Below, in pieces: positions 25,754-37,051 of a stretch of 64,000 nt of DNA. The position numbers and the translations under genes are program-made. Source of the stretch: Pseudoalteromonas rubra (GTDB lineage: Bacteria > Pseudomonadota > Gammaproteobacteria > Enterobacterales > Alteromonadaceae); assembly GCF_005887095.1 (NCBI RefSeq), contig NZ_PNCI01000004.1:1-64000 (forward strand). Reading direction: 5' to 3'. Under the pieces are notes generated by a model. The model made no database searches. It was not told the origin of the DNA and saw only the letters and a list, made by a program, of their open reading frames with translations. Every line of letters begins with the position of its first letter. Position 1 is the first letter of the stretch.

Positions 25754-27535
25754 TTAGACGCTGCTGACCGCGTCTAAACGTACCACAGGGGCACTGGGTT
25801 TGCGGCGATTGCAAACAAACAAATAACTATTGCGGTATCTCTTAGCTTCTTTTTTTGCATCCGTTGCCAGTGCAGCAACCTGATGGCTGTTACTACAAGA
25901 TTCTACGTCCGGCGAAACCAGTCCAATCGATAAAGTCAGCAAAGGAACAAATTGCTTCTGCCCTTCCCGATTGCTGGCCCAGTAACCACCTGCAGCCACA
26001 TGCTCAGGGGTGAAAAAGGCCTTAGACTGAGCTTCGAAACGTTGGATTATCTCATGGCACAAGGTTTCTGCATCGTCCTCATCAAACACCACCATAAAGT
26101 CATCGCCACCAATGTGACCCACGAAGCAATGACTGTGCTTACATACTGCAACCGTCACTTCTGCCAGCAACTTGATCACACTGTCGCCACTGGCATAGCC
26201 ATACAGGTCATTAAACTGCTTAAAGTGGTTAAGGTCGATATAGGCCAGCGAAAACCCGTGCATGGCACGCAGACGCTGTTCAATGGCCTCATTAATAGCC
26301 ACATTGCCCGGCAACATGGTGAGTGGGTTTGCATGTTGTGCATGACGAATTTTCTCGTCGGTAATGTGCTTGAGGATGTCACGCAGTGGTGCCAGCCCCA
26401 GATAGCGCCCTTCCCGGGTAATGATAATATGCCGTCGTATATCGAATTCGTGTTCTGTAATAAGCTGACTGACACTATCAAGTTGTTCCTGCTCATCGAC
26501 AATCAGGGGCTGCTTGTCCATCAACTCTGTCACAGGTTTTTTGTCGAACAAGGCATGACCATAGGGCGCAGCAAAGACTTCGGTGAGCTGATCCCGGTGT
26601 AACAATCCCACCGGCTCTCTGGCGTCATTGACCACCGTCAGACTCATCAGCCGTTTATCACGTTCAAAGTGCCGGTGAGCATCGAGACATTGTGTACAGG
26701 TGTGAATGGCAGCCACATCTTTTGCCAGCCAGCCAATGGCAATAGACTGCTCAAAGGGATTGTCTTTGTTGTCATTGTGGCGATGCTGGGCCAGATTAAT
26801 CATCTCACGGTCCGGGCGTTCACTGGGCTTGGCCAGCAGATACCCCTGCGCATTGACAATACCCAACTGCTCCAGCAAAGCGAGCTCTTCCATGCGTTCG
26901 ATGCCCTCGGCGATGACCGCCGTATTGGTCGCTTTGGCAAGTTCAATAATGGACTTAAGAAACTCACGTTTGACAATACTCTGATCGCAATAATCGATAA
27001 AATAGCGGTCCACTTTGACGAAGTCGGGGCATAGCTCTGACCATTGCTTAAGCCCCGAGTAACCCGCACCCAAGTCATCGATGGCAATGGTAAACCCCAG
27101 TTGGCGGTAATGGGCAATGGTTTTTAACAGTAAGAAGCCGTCATCCACCTTATCCTGTTCAGTCACTTCAATCACAATACGATTGGCAGCCAACCCAGCC
27201 TGCTCAACCAGATGCAAGGTTTCGCCTTTGGGATGGCGCGGATCCAGTAACGCCTTTGGGCTGACATTGAGAAACAGCTTACCGGGTAATTGCAGCGCCA
27301 CAAATTGCGTGATCGCCCTTTGACGGCACAGTAATTCCAGCTCAGAGAGTCGATCGTAGCGACTGGCTGCAGCAAACAAGCTGTCAGGTTGCTCCAGCGC
27401 AGAGCCGCGCTTGCCTCTGCTCAGCGCTTCAAAGCCCAGCACCTGCTCCTTCGCCAAGTCATAGATTGGCTGGAATGCCGTATAAACGGCCTTATTTGCG
27501 ATGATTTCATCCAAAAGGATCTGCGTTGAGTCCAC
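25754..27535 (-). CDS. EAL-CBS-GGDEF domain protein with GGDDF site
   Basis: This 593-residue cytoplasmic protein has the reversed domain order. An EAL phosphodiesterase domain comes first (residues about 5-245) with FEAL at 35-38, IEVTEQD near 122-128, DDLGAGYSG at 153-161 and AEGIE at 209-213. A CBS pair follows (about 270-395), and a GGDEF domain last (about 405-570). The cyclase motif reads GGDDF (476-480) instead of GGDEF, a conservative change that may lower activity or leave a GTP-binding regulatory site. The gene begins with GTG at 27535, and no strong ribosome-binding site is seen. It is probably a c-di-GMP phosphodiesterase controlled by its C-terminal domains. Confidence 0.87.
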   Translation of the reverse strand: MDSTQILLDEIIANKAVYTAFQPIYDLAKEQVLGFEALSRGKRGSALEQPDSLFAAASRYDRLSELELLCRQRAITQFVALQLPGKLFLNVSPKALLDPRHPKGETLHLVEQAGLAANRIVIEVTEQDKVDDGFLLLKTIAHYRQLGFTIAIDDLGAGYSGLKQWSELCPDFVKVDRYFIDYCDQSIVKREFLKSIIELAKATNTAVIAEGIERMEELALLEQLGIVNAQGYLLAKPSERPDREMINLAQHRHNDNKDNPFEQSIAIGWLAKDVAAIHTCTQCLDAHRHFERDKRLMSLTVVNDAREPVGLLHRDQLTEVFAAPYGHALFDKKPVTELMDKQPLIVDEQEQLDSVSQLITEHEFDIRRHIIITREGRYLGLAPLRDILKHITDEKIRHAQHANPLTMLPGNVAINEAIEQRLRAMHGFSLAYIDLNHFKQFNDLYGYASGDSVIKLLAEVTVAVCKHSHCFVGHIGGDDFMVVFDEDDAETLCHEIIQRFEAQSKAFFTPEHVAAGGYWASNREGQKQFVPLLTLSIGLVSPDVESCSNSHQVAALATDAKKEAKRYRNSYLFVCNRRKPSAPVVRLDAVSSV

Positions 27536-27622
27536 TGCTCGATGACCAAGATGAGGTTTGATTGATAATCGAGCAAATTATCAATTTTACATGACAGTTA
27601 TATGTCAAAAAGAAAATTGTAC

Positions 27623-28207
27623 CTAATTTGATGTTGAATCATTTGCAATTGCCTGTTCCTCTGCCGCTGCTTCAGAGCGCTTAATTGCCTGTTTAACCTG
27701 CTCAGCATGTGCCATGGCTTCGACCATTTCCAGCTCAGCTTCCAGATAGCTTTCGTCGTCACCTAAGCCATCTTTAACGATGACTAAGACTCTGGCAGGG
27801 TGCAGCATCAGCTCTTTGCCATGATAACAAACCGGATCGGGCAGCTCAGGTAATTTATTACCATCATGATAACCTTGTTCCAGTTCATCCAGAGACAAGC
27901 CGCTCAGAGACCCCCCGATTGTCTGTACAGCGTTGAAGTAAGGCTGGCACTGCGGATACGCGAGGTTAAACGCGTCCAGCACCTTACTGCCCTGCTTTAT
28001 CAGGTTATCAGCATGGCTGCGAACCAGTTCGGCATCACTTTGAATCCGGATGTCCTTAAGCAGTTCGCTGGCGAGTAATTGATAGGTTTCGATCTCAGAA
28101 TCAGGTTCTACTGATGTGGCAGTCTGGGCATTGGCCACCTGCTCTGACGGTTCTGAGCAGCCGGCCAAAGCCAGGCCCAATAACACGGTCGCTAATTCCT
28201 TACGCAT
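27623..28207 (-). CDS. Putative lipoprotein of unknown function
   Basis: This 194-residue protein starts at the ATG at 28207, where GGAGG lies 7 bases upstream. An in-frame start 13 codons earlier is not needed. Residues 1-17 form a lipoprotein signal (MRKELATVLLGLALAGC, Cys17). The mature protein is acidic and mostly helical, and the last 40 residues are Ala/Glu-rich (MAHAEQVKQAIKRSEAAAEE). Two Cys near the middle (YPQCQPYF and DPVCYHG) could form a disulphide. No family is recognised. It lies downstream of secF but behind that gene's terminator, so it is probably expressed separately. Confidence 0.75.
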   Translation of the reverse strand: MRKELATVLLGLALAGCSEPSEQVANAQTATSVEPDSEIETYQLLASELLKDIRIQSDAELVRSHADNLIKQGSKVLDAFNLAYPQCQPYFNAVQTIGGSLSGLSLDELEQGYHDGNKLPELPDPVCYHGKELMLHPARVLVIVKDGLGDDESYLEAELEMVEAMAHAEQVKQAIKRSEAAAEEQAIANDSTSN

Positions 28208-28228
28208 TGTATTTCCTCCGGTGATGAC

Positions 28229-28256
28229 AAAAAAGCCGCGATACAATCGCGGCTTT
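28229..28256 (-). terminator. Intrinsic terminator of the secDF operon
   Basis: On the minus strand AAAGCCGCGA pairs with TCGCGGCTTT (plus-strand arms 28232-28241 and 28247-28256), forming a 10-bp stem followed by a run of six T on the minus strand (28234 down to 28229). It begins 20 bases after the secF stop. Confidence 0.85.
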
Positions 28257-28275
28257 CTATTACATTGCAGGTTGA

Positions 28276-29217
28276 TTATGGCATGGCATCCAGGTCGGCG
28301 CCTTCTTTTTCCACTTCAACCGGGATCAGGTCCTCTTTGCTCACACCCATAGCAACGGCTACCGAGCTGGCCACGTAGACCGATGAGTAAGTACCGATGA
28401 ATACACCGAATAACAGTGCAGTTGCAAAACCATGGATAGTCTGACCGCCCCAGACAAACAGTGCAACCAGTACCAGAATCGTGGTGATTGACGTCACCAA
28501 AGTACGGTTCAGTGTCTGAGTTAGTGAAATATCAATGATCTCCAGCGTATCGTCGATACGGACCTTACGGAAGTTCTCACGGATCCGGTCAGATACAACT
28601 ATGGTATCGTTGAGAGAGTAACCAATTACGGCCAGGATCGCGGCCAGAATAGTCAGGTCAAACTCTAAACCCAGTAGTGAGAACAGGCCCATCGTCAGGA
28701 TCACGTCGTGGAATAAAGCCGCGACGGCACCAACGGCAAAGCGCCACTCAAAGCGAAACGCAACGTAGATAAGGATACACAGCAGTGCGGTCAGCATTGC
28801 CAGCCCCCCCTGCTCTTTGAGGTCTTCACCGACGCTTGGACCAACAAACTCAATACGGCGCATTTCAACATTGCTGTCGACCTGCTTCAACGCATCGACC
28901 AGCTGGTTACCCAGGATCTCAGCTTTCACGTCATCACGAGGGGCAAGGCGCACCAACACGTCCTGGCTTGAACCAAACAAGGTCACAGACGCATCAGGGA
29001 AGCCACTTTCTGCCAGTGTACTACGCACTTTCGGTAAGTCAGCAGGCTGTGAAAAACCCACTTCAACCGCGGTACCACCGGTGAAATCCAGACCCATGTT
29101 CATGCCTTTGTAAGTCAGGCTGAAAATCGACGCCAGGATCAGTAGCGCAGAAAACGCCATCGACACTTTGCGCGCCGCCATAAAGCGGATAGTGTCTTTG
29201 ATTCTTAATAACTGCAT
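28276..29217 (-). CDS. secF: Protein translocase subunit SecF
   Basis: This 313-residue inner-membrane protein has six hydrophobic segments and a periplasmic domain between the first two. It starts MQLLRIKDTIRFMAARKVSM; TYKGMNMGLDFTGGTAVEVGF is the canonical SecD/SecF motif (about residues 31-51). Later motifs are GPSVGEDLKEQGGLAMLTA, the FHDVILTMGLFSL segment of helix 4, and AVIGYSLNDTIVVSDRIRENFRK (about 199-221). With SecD and YajC it uses the proton gradient to assist late steps of Sec export. AGGAGACGAAG precedes the ATG, and secD ends only 9 bases upstream. Confidence 0.97.
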   Translation of the reverse strand: MQLLRIKDTIRFMAARKVSMAFSALLILASIFSLTYKGMNMGLDFTGGTAVEVGFSQPADLPKVRSTLAESGFPDASVTLFGSSQDVLVRLAPRDDVKAEILGNQLVDALKQVDSNVEMRRIEFVGPSVGEDLKEQGGLAMLTALLCILIYVAFRFEWRFAVGAVAALFHDVILTMGLFSLLGLEFDLTILAAILAVIGYSLNDTIVVSDRIRENFRKVRIDDTLEIIDISLTQTLNRTLVTSITTILVLVALFVWGGQTIHGFATALLFGVFIGTYSSVYVASSVAVAMGVSKEDLIPVEVEKEGADLDAMP

Positions 29218-29226
29218 CTTCGTCTC

Positions 29227-31086
29227 CTAGATTGAAAGCGAATTAATACGCTTGCCACCGATGACCGCATTGATCACCGCACGAGTACCGACGATAGCCG
29301 TAAACATCGACGTTAAGATACCAATGGCCAGCGTCACGGCGAAGCCTGCAATCGGACCCGTACCGACAGAGAATAGGATCACGGCAGCGATAAGCGTGGT
29401 AATGTTAGCGTCGAAAATGGTGCTGAAGGCACTGTCGTAGCCGTGGTGAACCGCTTGCTGAGGACTGCGCCCTTCCGCCAGCTCTTCACGAATACGCTCA
29501 AAGATAAGCACGTTAGCATCTACCGCCATACCGACGGTCAGTACAATACCGGCAATACCCGGTAAGGTCAGCGTTGCTCCTGGGATCATTGACATAACGC
29601 CCACAATCATCACCAGGTTGGCAGCCAGTGCCATGTTGGCAACCAGACCAAAACCTTTGTAGTACATCAACATAAATGCCAGTACAAACGCAAAACCCAG
29701 CACAACCGCAGTCATACCTGCCTGGATGTTCTCCTGACCCAGGCTGGGACCAACCGTACGTTCTTCAACAATTTGAATAGGCGCAACCAGCGCACCAGCA
29801 CGCAGCAACAAGCTCAGATTGTGCGCTTCAGCCGGGGTATTAATCCCGGTGATCTGGAATGAGCTGTTCAGACGGGCCTGAATGGTAGCCACGTTGATCA
29901 CTTCTTCCACTTTGATAGGTGGCAGGGCTTTACCATTTTTGTCGACTTTACCTGACGGCTTGTATTCAATGAATACCGTAGCCATCGGTTTACCAATCGC
30001 ACGCTTGGTAAAGGCACTCATTTTCGCGCCACCTTTGGAGTCAAGGTTGATGCTTACTTTAGGACGCTGATATTCATCCAGGCCTGACTGAGCACCTGTG
30101 ATGTGTGACCCTTCCAGCACAACACGCTTTTTCACTACAACCGGATAACCAGCCTGATGCATGATCACTTCTGAACCCGGCGGCACGCGACCTTGCGCAG
30201 CGGCACGCGCATCAGCATTTTGATCCACTTCGCGGAACTCAAGCGTGGCCGTTGCCCCTAAGATCTCTTTCGCACGCGCGGTATCTTGGACACCTGGTAG
30301 CTGAACAATAATTCGCTCAGCGCCCTGACGCTGTACATTCGGCTCTGCCACGCCTAGCTGGTTGATCCGGTTACGAATGATGGTCTCATTTTGCTTGATG
30401 GCGTAGTCGCGTAGCTCTTTAATCTTTGGCTCACTCAGCGTTGAGAAAAATGCCAGGCCATTGCTGCTGTCGTTGATAAACAGGTTGCCCGGGTAACGCT
30501 TTTTCAGGAACCGCTCAGCCGCATCTCTGTCTTCGTCAGAGCGCATAACTACTTGAATACGGTCACTATTAGCAACACGACGAATCGAACGATAACGTAG
30601 TTTTTCTTCTCTTAGATCGCTCTTATAATCCTGCTCCATCTGCTCAAATGCTTTGTCCATGGCCGTCGCCATGTCAACTTCCATCGTGAAGTGAACACCA
30701 CCGCTCAAGTCCAGACCCAATTTCATTGGATTAGCACCCAAATTCTTTAACCACTCAGGCTGTGCCGGGGACATGTTAATGGCAGAGATATAATCTTCAC
30801 TCAGGGTATTACGCAGCAAATCCTGCGCTTTAAGCTGGTCTTCAACGTTAGTGAAACGGACGAGCACCTGGCCATCTTCAAGGGCAGTTGATTTTACGGT
30901 GAGGTTGTTGTCTTTAAGTGTTTTATTTACCTGGTCGAGCACACTGAGATCGGCATTGGTACCTTTAGTACCAGAAACCTGTATGGCCGGATCACGACCA
31001 TACAGGTTAGGTGTAGCGTATAAAATACCTACGGCCAATACAGCGAGCACAAGTAAATATTTCCACATTGGATACTTGTTTAACAC
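29227..31086 (-). CDS. secD: Protein translocase subunit SecD
   Basis: This 619-residue inner-membrane protein matches E. coli SecD (615) in length. It starts with GTG at 31086, with AAGGA 7 bases upstream, and encodes [20 protein letters not shown]. After the first helix comes the large periplasmic domain (P1 base and head, about residues 40-445), containing [16 protein letters not shown] (about 118-133) and [28 protein letters not shown]. The C-terminal RND-like helices carry [30 protein letters not shown] (about 510-540). It drives preprotein movement on the periplasmic side together with SecF. Confidence 0.97.
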   Translation of the reverse strand: MLNKYPMWKYLLVLAVLAVGILYATPNLYGRDPAIQVSGTKGTNADLSVLDQVNKTLKDNNLTVKSTALEDGQVLVRFTNVEDQLKAQDLLRNTLSEDYISAINMSPAQPEWLKNLGANPMKLGLDLSGGVHFTMEVDMATAMDKAFEQMEQDYKSDLREEKLRYRSIRRVANSDRIQVVMRSDEDRDAAERFLKKRYPGNLFINDSSNGLAFFSTLSEPKIKELRDYAIKQNETIIRNRINQLGVAEPNVQRQGAERIIVQLPGVQDTARAKEILGATATLEFREVDQNADARAAAQGRVPPGSEVIMHQAGYPVVVKKRVVLEGSHITGAQSGLDEYQRPKVSINLDSKGGAKMSAFTKRAIGKPMATVFIEYKPSGKVDKNGKALPPIKVEEVINVATIQARLNSSFQITGINTPAEAHNLSLLLRAGALVAPIQIVEERTVGPSLGQENIQAGMTAVVLGFAFVLAFMLMYYKGFGLVANMALAANLVMIVGVMSMIPGATLTLPGIAGIVLTVGMAVDANVLIFERIREELAEGRSPQQAVHHGYDSAFSTIFDANITTLIAAVILFSVGTGPIAGFAVTLAIGILTSMFTAIVGTRAVINAVIGGKRINSLSI

Positions 31087-31107
31087 TGGATCATCCTTAT
31101 TGCTGGT

Positions 31108-31446
31108 TTATAGCGACTTCATTGTGCCTTTTGGTAGCACAGCTGATACCGCTGATTTTTGTACCGTTACTTCTGCCTGATCATTCAGGGCAATAACGAT
31201 AAAATCTTTGTCTTCTGCAACCTTAGAGATTTTTCCGACCAGGCCACCCTGAGTCAGTACTTCGTCACCTTTGGTCAGCGCACCCATCAGATCTTTATGC
31301 TCTTTTACACGCTTTGCTTGTGGGCGGTAGATCAGGAAATAAAATACCAGACCAAAAATACCCAGCATGATTAACATGCTCCACTCGCCACCGGCTGGTG
31401 CTGCGGCTGCCGTGCTGGCATGCGCGCTAGACATAAATAAGCTCAT
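31108..31446 (-). CDS. yajC: Sec translocon accessory protein YajC
   Basis: This 112-residue protein has one membrane helix (MLIMLGIFGLVFYFLIYRPQAKRVKEH, about residues 24-50), where the FYFLIYRPQAKR motif is diagnostic of YajC. The small soluble C-terminal domain has the GDEVLTQGGLVGKISKV segment. It associates with SecDF in the inner membrane. A good ribosome-binding site (GAGGAAGAG) precedes the ATG. It sits between tgt and secD as in most Gammaproteobacteria. Confidence 0.96.
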   Translation of the reverse strand: MSLFMSSAHASTAAAAPAGGEWSMLIMLGIFGLVFYFLIYRPQAKRVKEHKDLMGALTKGDEVLTQGGLVGKISKVAEDKDFIVIALNDQAEVTVQKSAVSAVLPKGTMKSL

Positions 31447-31479
31447 AGCTCTTCCTCATTTAATTTTTATTGCAAACTG

Positions 31480-32634
<1,155 letters not shown>

Positions 32635-32755
32635 TTATTCCAGATCGGGCACCAAACCCGACAACTTTGAAAACCGCCAGATTCTACCATAACGGCATTA
32701 ATATTGGGTCTAAAATAGCACTTTAAAGCGCCAGGCCACAGAATTCGCGGTTTAA

Positions 32756-32786
32756 AACAGAAAAACCCAGCCGTTTGGCTGGGTTT
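32756..32786 (-). terminator. Intrinsic terminator of queA
   Basis: On the minus strand AAACCCAGCC and GGCTGGGTTT (plus-strand arms 32763-32772 and 32777-32786) form a 10-bp stem with a 4-base loop, followed by a T-rich minus-strand tail. It begins 7 bases after the queA stop and separates queA from tgt. Confidence 0.85.
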
Positions 32787-32793
32787 GCAAGGC

Positions 32794-33834
32794 TTATGCA
32801 TTGTCCTGTTTAGTCAGGAACATGGCATCACCGTAACTAAAGAAGCGATATTGCTCGGCAATCGCCGTCTCATAGGCATGCATAATATGCGACTGGCCCG
32901 CAAAGGCACTGACCAGCATGATCAGGGTTGATTCGGGCAAGTGGAAATTGGTGACCATGGCATCTACCAGCTGGAACTCGTAGCCCGGGTAGATAAAGAT
33001 ATCAGTATCGCCATAAAAGGGTTTTAATTCCTCCGGATGCGCTTTTGCAGCCGACTCCAGTGAGCGTACTGACGTTGTACCAATTGCGATCACTCGTCCA
33101 CCACGCTGGCGCGCAGCGGCAATCGCATCAACCACATCCTGAGGCACTTCGATGTACTCAGAATGCATATGGTGGTCGTTCACATTATCTACCCGTACAG
33201 GCTGAAAAGTACCCGCACCGACGTGTAAAGTGACAAACGCCATCTCAACGCCCTTATCTTTCAATTGTGCCATAAGCACGTCATCAAAATGCAGGCCTGC
33301 GGTGGGCGCAGCAACGGCACCTGGCTTTTCACCGTACACGGTCTGATAGCGCTCTTTGTCTTGCTCATCATCAGGGCGATCAATATAGGGAGGCAAAGGC
33401 ATATGACCGATTTCGTCGAGAATAGACAACACCGATGAATCACCATGAAACTTGAGTTCAAACAGCTCACCGTGACGGGCGACCATAGTGGCTGTTGCTT
33501 TGCCTTCAAGTATGATCTCAGCGCCTTCTTTTGGCGATTTACTGGCACGCACATGGGCCAATACGCTGTGCTCATCCAGTACCCGCTCAACCAGTACTTC
33601 CAGCTTACCGCCGGTGGCCTTTTGACCAAACATACGGGCCGGGATCACTTTGGTATTATTGAAAATTATGAGATCTTCCGGATTGATCAGATCGACAATA
33701 TCCTTAAACACTTTATGCTGTAATTCACCCGTGTTGCCATCGAGCGTTAACAAACGACTGCTGGAGCGTTCTTTTTTAGGGTGGCGAGCGATCAGCTCAT
33801 CAGGGAGTTCAAAACTAAAGTCAGCAACGCGCAT
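32794..33834 (-). CDS. queA: S-adenosylmethionine:tRNA ribosyltransferase-isomerase QueA
   Basis: This 346-residue enzyme moves the ribosyl part of SAM to preQ1 in tRNA, making epoxyqueuosine. I start it at the ATG at 33834, where GAGGTC lies 6 bases upstream; the product begins [19 protein letters not shown], the standard QueA start. Further motifs are [55 protein letters not shown] (about residues 178-191) and [14 protein letters not shown] [14 protein letters not shown]. The region 33835-34101 upstream is non-coding and shared with a divergent gene. Confidence 0.97.
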   Translation of the reverse strand: MRVADFSFELPDELIARHPKKERSSSRLLTLDGNTGELQHKVFKDIVDLINPEDLIIFNNTKVIPARMFGQKATGGKLEVLVERVLDEHSVLAHVRASKSPKEGAEIILEGKATATMVARHGELFELKFHGDSSVLSILDEIGHMPLPPYIDRPDDEQDKERYQTVYGEKPGAVAAPTAGLHFDDVLMAQLKDKGVEMAFVTLHVGAGTFQPVRVDNVNDHHMHSEYIEVPQDVVDAIAAARQRGGRVIAIGTTSVRSLESAAKAHPEELKPFYGDTDIFIYPGYEFQLVDAMVTNFHLPESTLIMLVSAFAGQSHIMHAYETAIAEQYRFFSYGDAMFLTKQDNA

Positions 33835-34101
33835 AGAAGACCTCAAATTAATGCAAATAGGCGCCAAGTCTAGTGATCCGCCTACGCTAAATCAAGTGCT
33901 GAGGTAAAACTATGTAACGCTTGTCAGTGTAGTAAAATAGCTTTAATCTAGTCGCTATTGTACGAAATTTCGCAGCTAAAACGTGCCACACAGCGAACGA
34001 CCCAGCCCTGGGATCCTCTAAGGTACAGGCAGCGAGACACTTCACCGATAAAAAGGGCATAAACTTGTTTACTTATTTCATGGGTTTAAGGCAGTAACAC
34101 C

Positions 34102-36612
34102 ATGGCAAAGCAACTCACATTATTGCTGGTCAATGCAGATCAACAAGAGCGACAGTTGATCGTCAAAACCTTGTCTTCACTGAATGTGTTTCACATTGTT
34201 GAGCACAGTGACACACAAACCGCGTTGGGTGTATTAAAGCGCCAGGCTGTTGATTTGATCATTACCGGGCTTAATGTTGGCAAGATTGATGGCTGGCGAT
34301 TCTCGCGAATGGTGCGCTCCGGGCTATTAAAAACGCCCAAAAATACACCCATTGTACTGACGCCGCCCACCTACTGTGAACGCATTGCGGAAACCACTGC
34401 CCGCAGTTATAGCATAGATGCCGTGCTACCTCTGGAGCGCCAGGATGTATTGCCTCAGGTATTGGCGAATGTACTGTCGACGCATTTAGAAAAAAGCAGT
34501 CGCTTAAACCTGCTGCTGCTCGAACCAGACCAAGTCCGTGCCGATGAAATTTGCCAGCATTTATCGCTGAACTTCACCACCACACACGTCACCACCACCA
34601 ATGGGGCGCTGTCGCAGTTCCTGCAAAGTGAGTTTGCCATTGTGCTGCTGGATGCGACGGCAACACACAGCGATGCAGGTAAAGAGCTGGTGGCGAACAT
34701 TCTTCAGCATAAGCCCAGCCAGGCTATCGTGACTATTATAGACAACCGCGATGCAGACTATGCTGAACAGCTTTTGTTACTCGGCGTCACCGATTTTGTG
34801 CGTGCTCCCTATGATTTATCTTTGCTGAGTAAAGTGTGCGACCATGCCGCGCGTCGTGAAGACTTTATGGTCAGCTATGCCGAGTTTGCAGAAAAGGTCG
34901 AGCAGCTGAGCCGCAGCGAACGACGCTACAAAGACCTGTTCTCGGCGCACCAGCGCATTTTACTGCACCTTAATACCGTGGTAATGGAGCTGGACACCGC
35001 GGGTGTGATCCGCTTTTTAAACCCTGCATGGGAGCAGTTGGTAGGCCACAAATTAAAAGCCAGCCTGCACACCAGTATGTTCGACTACGTGCTGGCAGAG
35101 CACCGTGACAAACTGGCATCGGTGCTGACAAAAGTACAACAAGGCGAGCAGCAATCAGCGCTGCTTGAACTGCAAGTGATGCAGAGCAATCAATGCCCTA
35201 TCTGGGTTGAGTGTCGCTTTCAGCTGATTAAAAATGTCACCAGCACTGCGACTATTACAGCGACCATAGACAATATCCATGAACGCAAGCAAGCCGAATT
35301 GCAGCTACGCCACCTTGCACTGCATGACACCCTGACGGGACTGCATAACCGCTACTACTTTGACCAGCAATTGAATCTCTTCTGTGAACAGGCTAAGCAT
35401 GACCCGAACCTTGAACACGCATTGATCTATATCGATCTGGATCATTTTAAGATCATCAATGACAGTAAAGGTCACCAGCAGGGAGACATTGTCCTCAAAG
35501 AAGTGGCTCAGCTGTTTGGAGAGCACATCGCCGATGAGCATCTTATTTTCCGCATCGGTGGCGATGAGTTTGCGATTTTGCTGAAACATACTCCGCTGCT
35601 GGATGCCCACATGCTGGCTGAAAGTGTCTGCAGTGCCATTGAACATCATCAGTTCCATTCCGAGGAAGCCAGCTATACCATCAGTTGTTCCATTGGTTTA
35701 ACACAAGTGACACAGCAAAACAGCGATCCGAGCGAGTGCCTCAAACAGGCCGACATTGCCCTGTATATTGCCAAGAACCTGGGCCGCAACCTGGTCCACT
35801 GTTACAGCAAAGAAGATGCGCAGAACAGCACCTTACAGACAGGGTTAGAATGGGGGCACAATGTTCGTCAGGCGTTACAGAATAACCATATTGAGCTGCA
35901 TTATCAGCCCATCTGGGATTTTAAGCGCAATCAGGTAGCCTACTTCGAAGCTCTGTTGCGGCTGCGTGTTGACGACAACCTGGTTTATCCGAATCAATTT
36001 ATTCCTGCACTGGAATTACTCAATGATACCTACCTGATGGACCAGTGCGTGATCCGCGAATGTATTCGCGCTATTGCCTGCCACCCGGAACTGCACCAGG
36101 TCTCGGTCAACCTGTCGGCCCAGTCATTTCTGGACGAGCGTTTGCTGCCGCATATTCAATCCTGTCTGGCGGAGTTTCAGGTGGCGGCCAGTGCGATTAT
36201 TTTTGAGATCACAGAATCGGCCAGTATCAACAACCTCAGCGCGACTCAGGCTATGATTGCCAAGCTCAATGAACTCGGCTGTCATTTCTCTATCGATGAC
36301 TTTGGCACCGGATTCAGTACCTTTAGCTACTTAAAACAGCTGCCAGCTCAACACGTTAAAATCGATGGCTCATTTGTACGTGACATGCTTAATGACCCAA
36401 TCGATCTGGCGCTGGTGAAAGCGGTGAATGACATCAGTCACTCACTGGATAAGCGCTCTGTGGCTGAGTATGTGGAGAGCAAAGAGATTTTTGACGCACT
36501 CAAAGAGATAGGGATTGATTACGGTCAGGGCTACTATATTTCACGCCCACTCCCCGTTGAACAACTCAGTGCCGTACTGAAAACTATTTTATCTGAGAAA
36601 ACAGCCTGCTAG
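34102..36612 (+). CDS. REC-REC-PAS-GGDEF-EAL c-di-GMP signalling protein
   Basis: This 836-residue cytoplasmic protein has two N-terminal receiver-like domains (about residues 5-125 and 135-255), a helical linker, a PAS domain (about 285-395), a GGDEF domain with intact RIGGDEF (484-490) and an EAL domain with FEALLR (615-620), EITES and DDFGTGFSTFSYL. The first receiver reads DLIITGLNV, with Gly56 where the phospho-accepting Asp should be. The second has an Asp at the right place (VLLDATA, Asp184). So only the second receiver may be phosphorylated. No sensor kinase gene is adjacent. Both catalytic motifs are complete, so it could both make and degrade c-di-GMP. It stands alone, divergent from queA. 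Confidence 0.9.
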   Translation: MAKQLTLLLVNADQQERQLIVKTLSSLNVFHIVEHSDTQTALGVLKRQAVDLIITGLNVGKIDGWRFSRMVRSGLLKTPKNTPIVLTPPTYCERIAETTARSYSIDAVLPLERQDVLPQVLANVLSTHLEKSSRLNLLLLEPDQVRADEICQHLSLNFTTTHVTTTNGALSQFLQSEFAIVLLDATATHSDAGKELVANILQHKPSQAIVTIIDNRDADYAEQLLLLGVTDFVRAPYDLSLLSKVCDHAARREDFMVSYAEFAEKVEQLSRSERRYKDLFSAHQRILLHLNTVVMELDTAGVIRFLNPAWEQLVGHKLKASLHTSMFDYVLAEHRDKLASVLTKVQQGEQQSALLELQVMQSNQCPIWVECRFQLIKNVTSTATITATIDNIHERKQAELQLRHLALHDTLTGLHNRYYFDQQLNLFCEQAKHDPNLEHALIYIDLDHFKIINDSKGHQQGDIVLKEVAQLFGEHIADEHLIFRIGGDEFAILLKHTPLLDAHMLAESVCSAIEHHQFHSEEASYTISCSIGLTQVTQQNSDPSECLKQADIALYIAKNLGRNLVHCYSKEDAQNSTLQTGLEWGHNVRQALQNNHIELHYQPIWDFKRNQVAYFEALLRLRVDDNLVYPNQFIPALELLNDTYLMDQCVIRECIRAIACHPELHQVSVNLSAQSFLDERLLPHIQSCLAEFQVAASAIIFEITESASINNLSATQAMIAKLNELGCHFSIDDFGTGFSTFSYLKQLPAQHVKIDGSFVRDMLNDPIDLALVKAVNDISHSLDKRSVAEYVESKEIFDALKEIGIDYGQGYYISRPLPVEQLSAVLKTILSEKTAC

Positions 36613-36776
36613 TATTTTTGTACAAATTTCGACTAAAAATTAGCTGCCTGTTGGGCAATTCTCATCTATAATTAAGCTTACATTTTGACGTGTCACTTTA
36701 AATACATGAAACACAGGTATTTACAAGACATTCAACGGATTTGGACACGTCTGGCTATGGAAATGGAGGAATTGCA

Positions 36777-36980
36777 ATGGTACAGCTGTCTATTATATTG
36801 TTGCTCATATACGTTGTTATTGCCGTACAATGTTACCGAAGCGCAAGCCACAAAGGCTACCCAAAACTGTTTTTTACCTTACTCGGCTTAGTCCCTTACT
36901 TTAATTTGGTGGTGTGGGTTTACTTATTATTTTTACCCGACCTAAAGTCAAGCCGTCAACTGGGGTCTCTGGAGTCGTAA
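36777..36980 (+). CDS. Small two-helix membrane protein
   Basis: This 67-residue protein is preceded by an excellent GGAGG site, 7-8 bases before the ATG at 36777, so it is very likely translated. An in-frame start upstream at 36741 has no such site. The sequence has two membrane helices (LSIILLLIYVVIAVQCY at about residues 4-20 and LFFTLLGLVPYFNLVVWVYLLFL at about 31-53), with a short basic loop RSASHKGYP between them and a polar C-terminus. The layout resembles small phospholipase-D N-terminal-like (PLDc_N) helix pairs, but I cannot name a family. A TATAAT at 36667-36672 upstream may be its promoter. Confidence 0.7.
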   Translation: MVQLSIILLLIYVVIAVQCYRSASHKGYPKLFFTLLGLVPYFNLVVWVYLLFLPDLKSSRQLGSLES

Positions 36981-37017
36981 CCGCGCCTCAGAGCCCATTT
37001 CAGAATTAATAGTCTGA

Positions 37018-37051
37018 CATGAAGGGCAGCCGCCCTTCATGGTTTTATTTT
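37018..37051 (+). terminator. Intrinsic terminator between the small membrane protein and oxyR
   Basis: CATGAAGGGC (37018-37027), loop AGCC and GCCCTTCATG (37032-37041) form a perfect 10-bp stem followed by GTTTTATTTT. It ends transcription of the plus-strand small gene and overlaps the last codon of the convergent oxyR. Confidence 0.68.

Noticed and set aside
25952..26602. 216-codon open frame antisense to the EAL-CBS-GGDEF gene
   Set aside because: The coding strand is clearly the minus strand, with EAL, CBS and GGDEF domains in frame. The plus-strand frame is a shadow.
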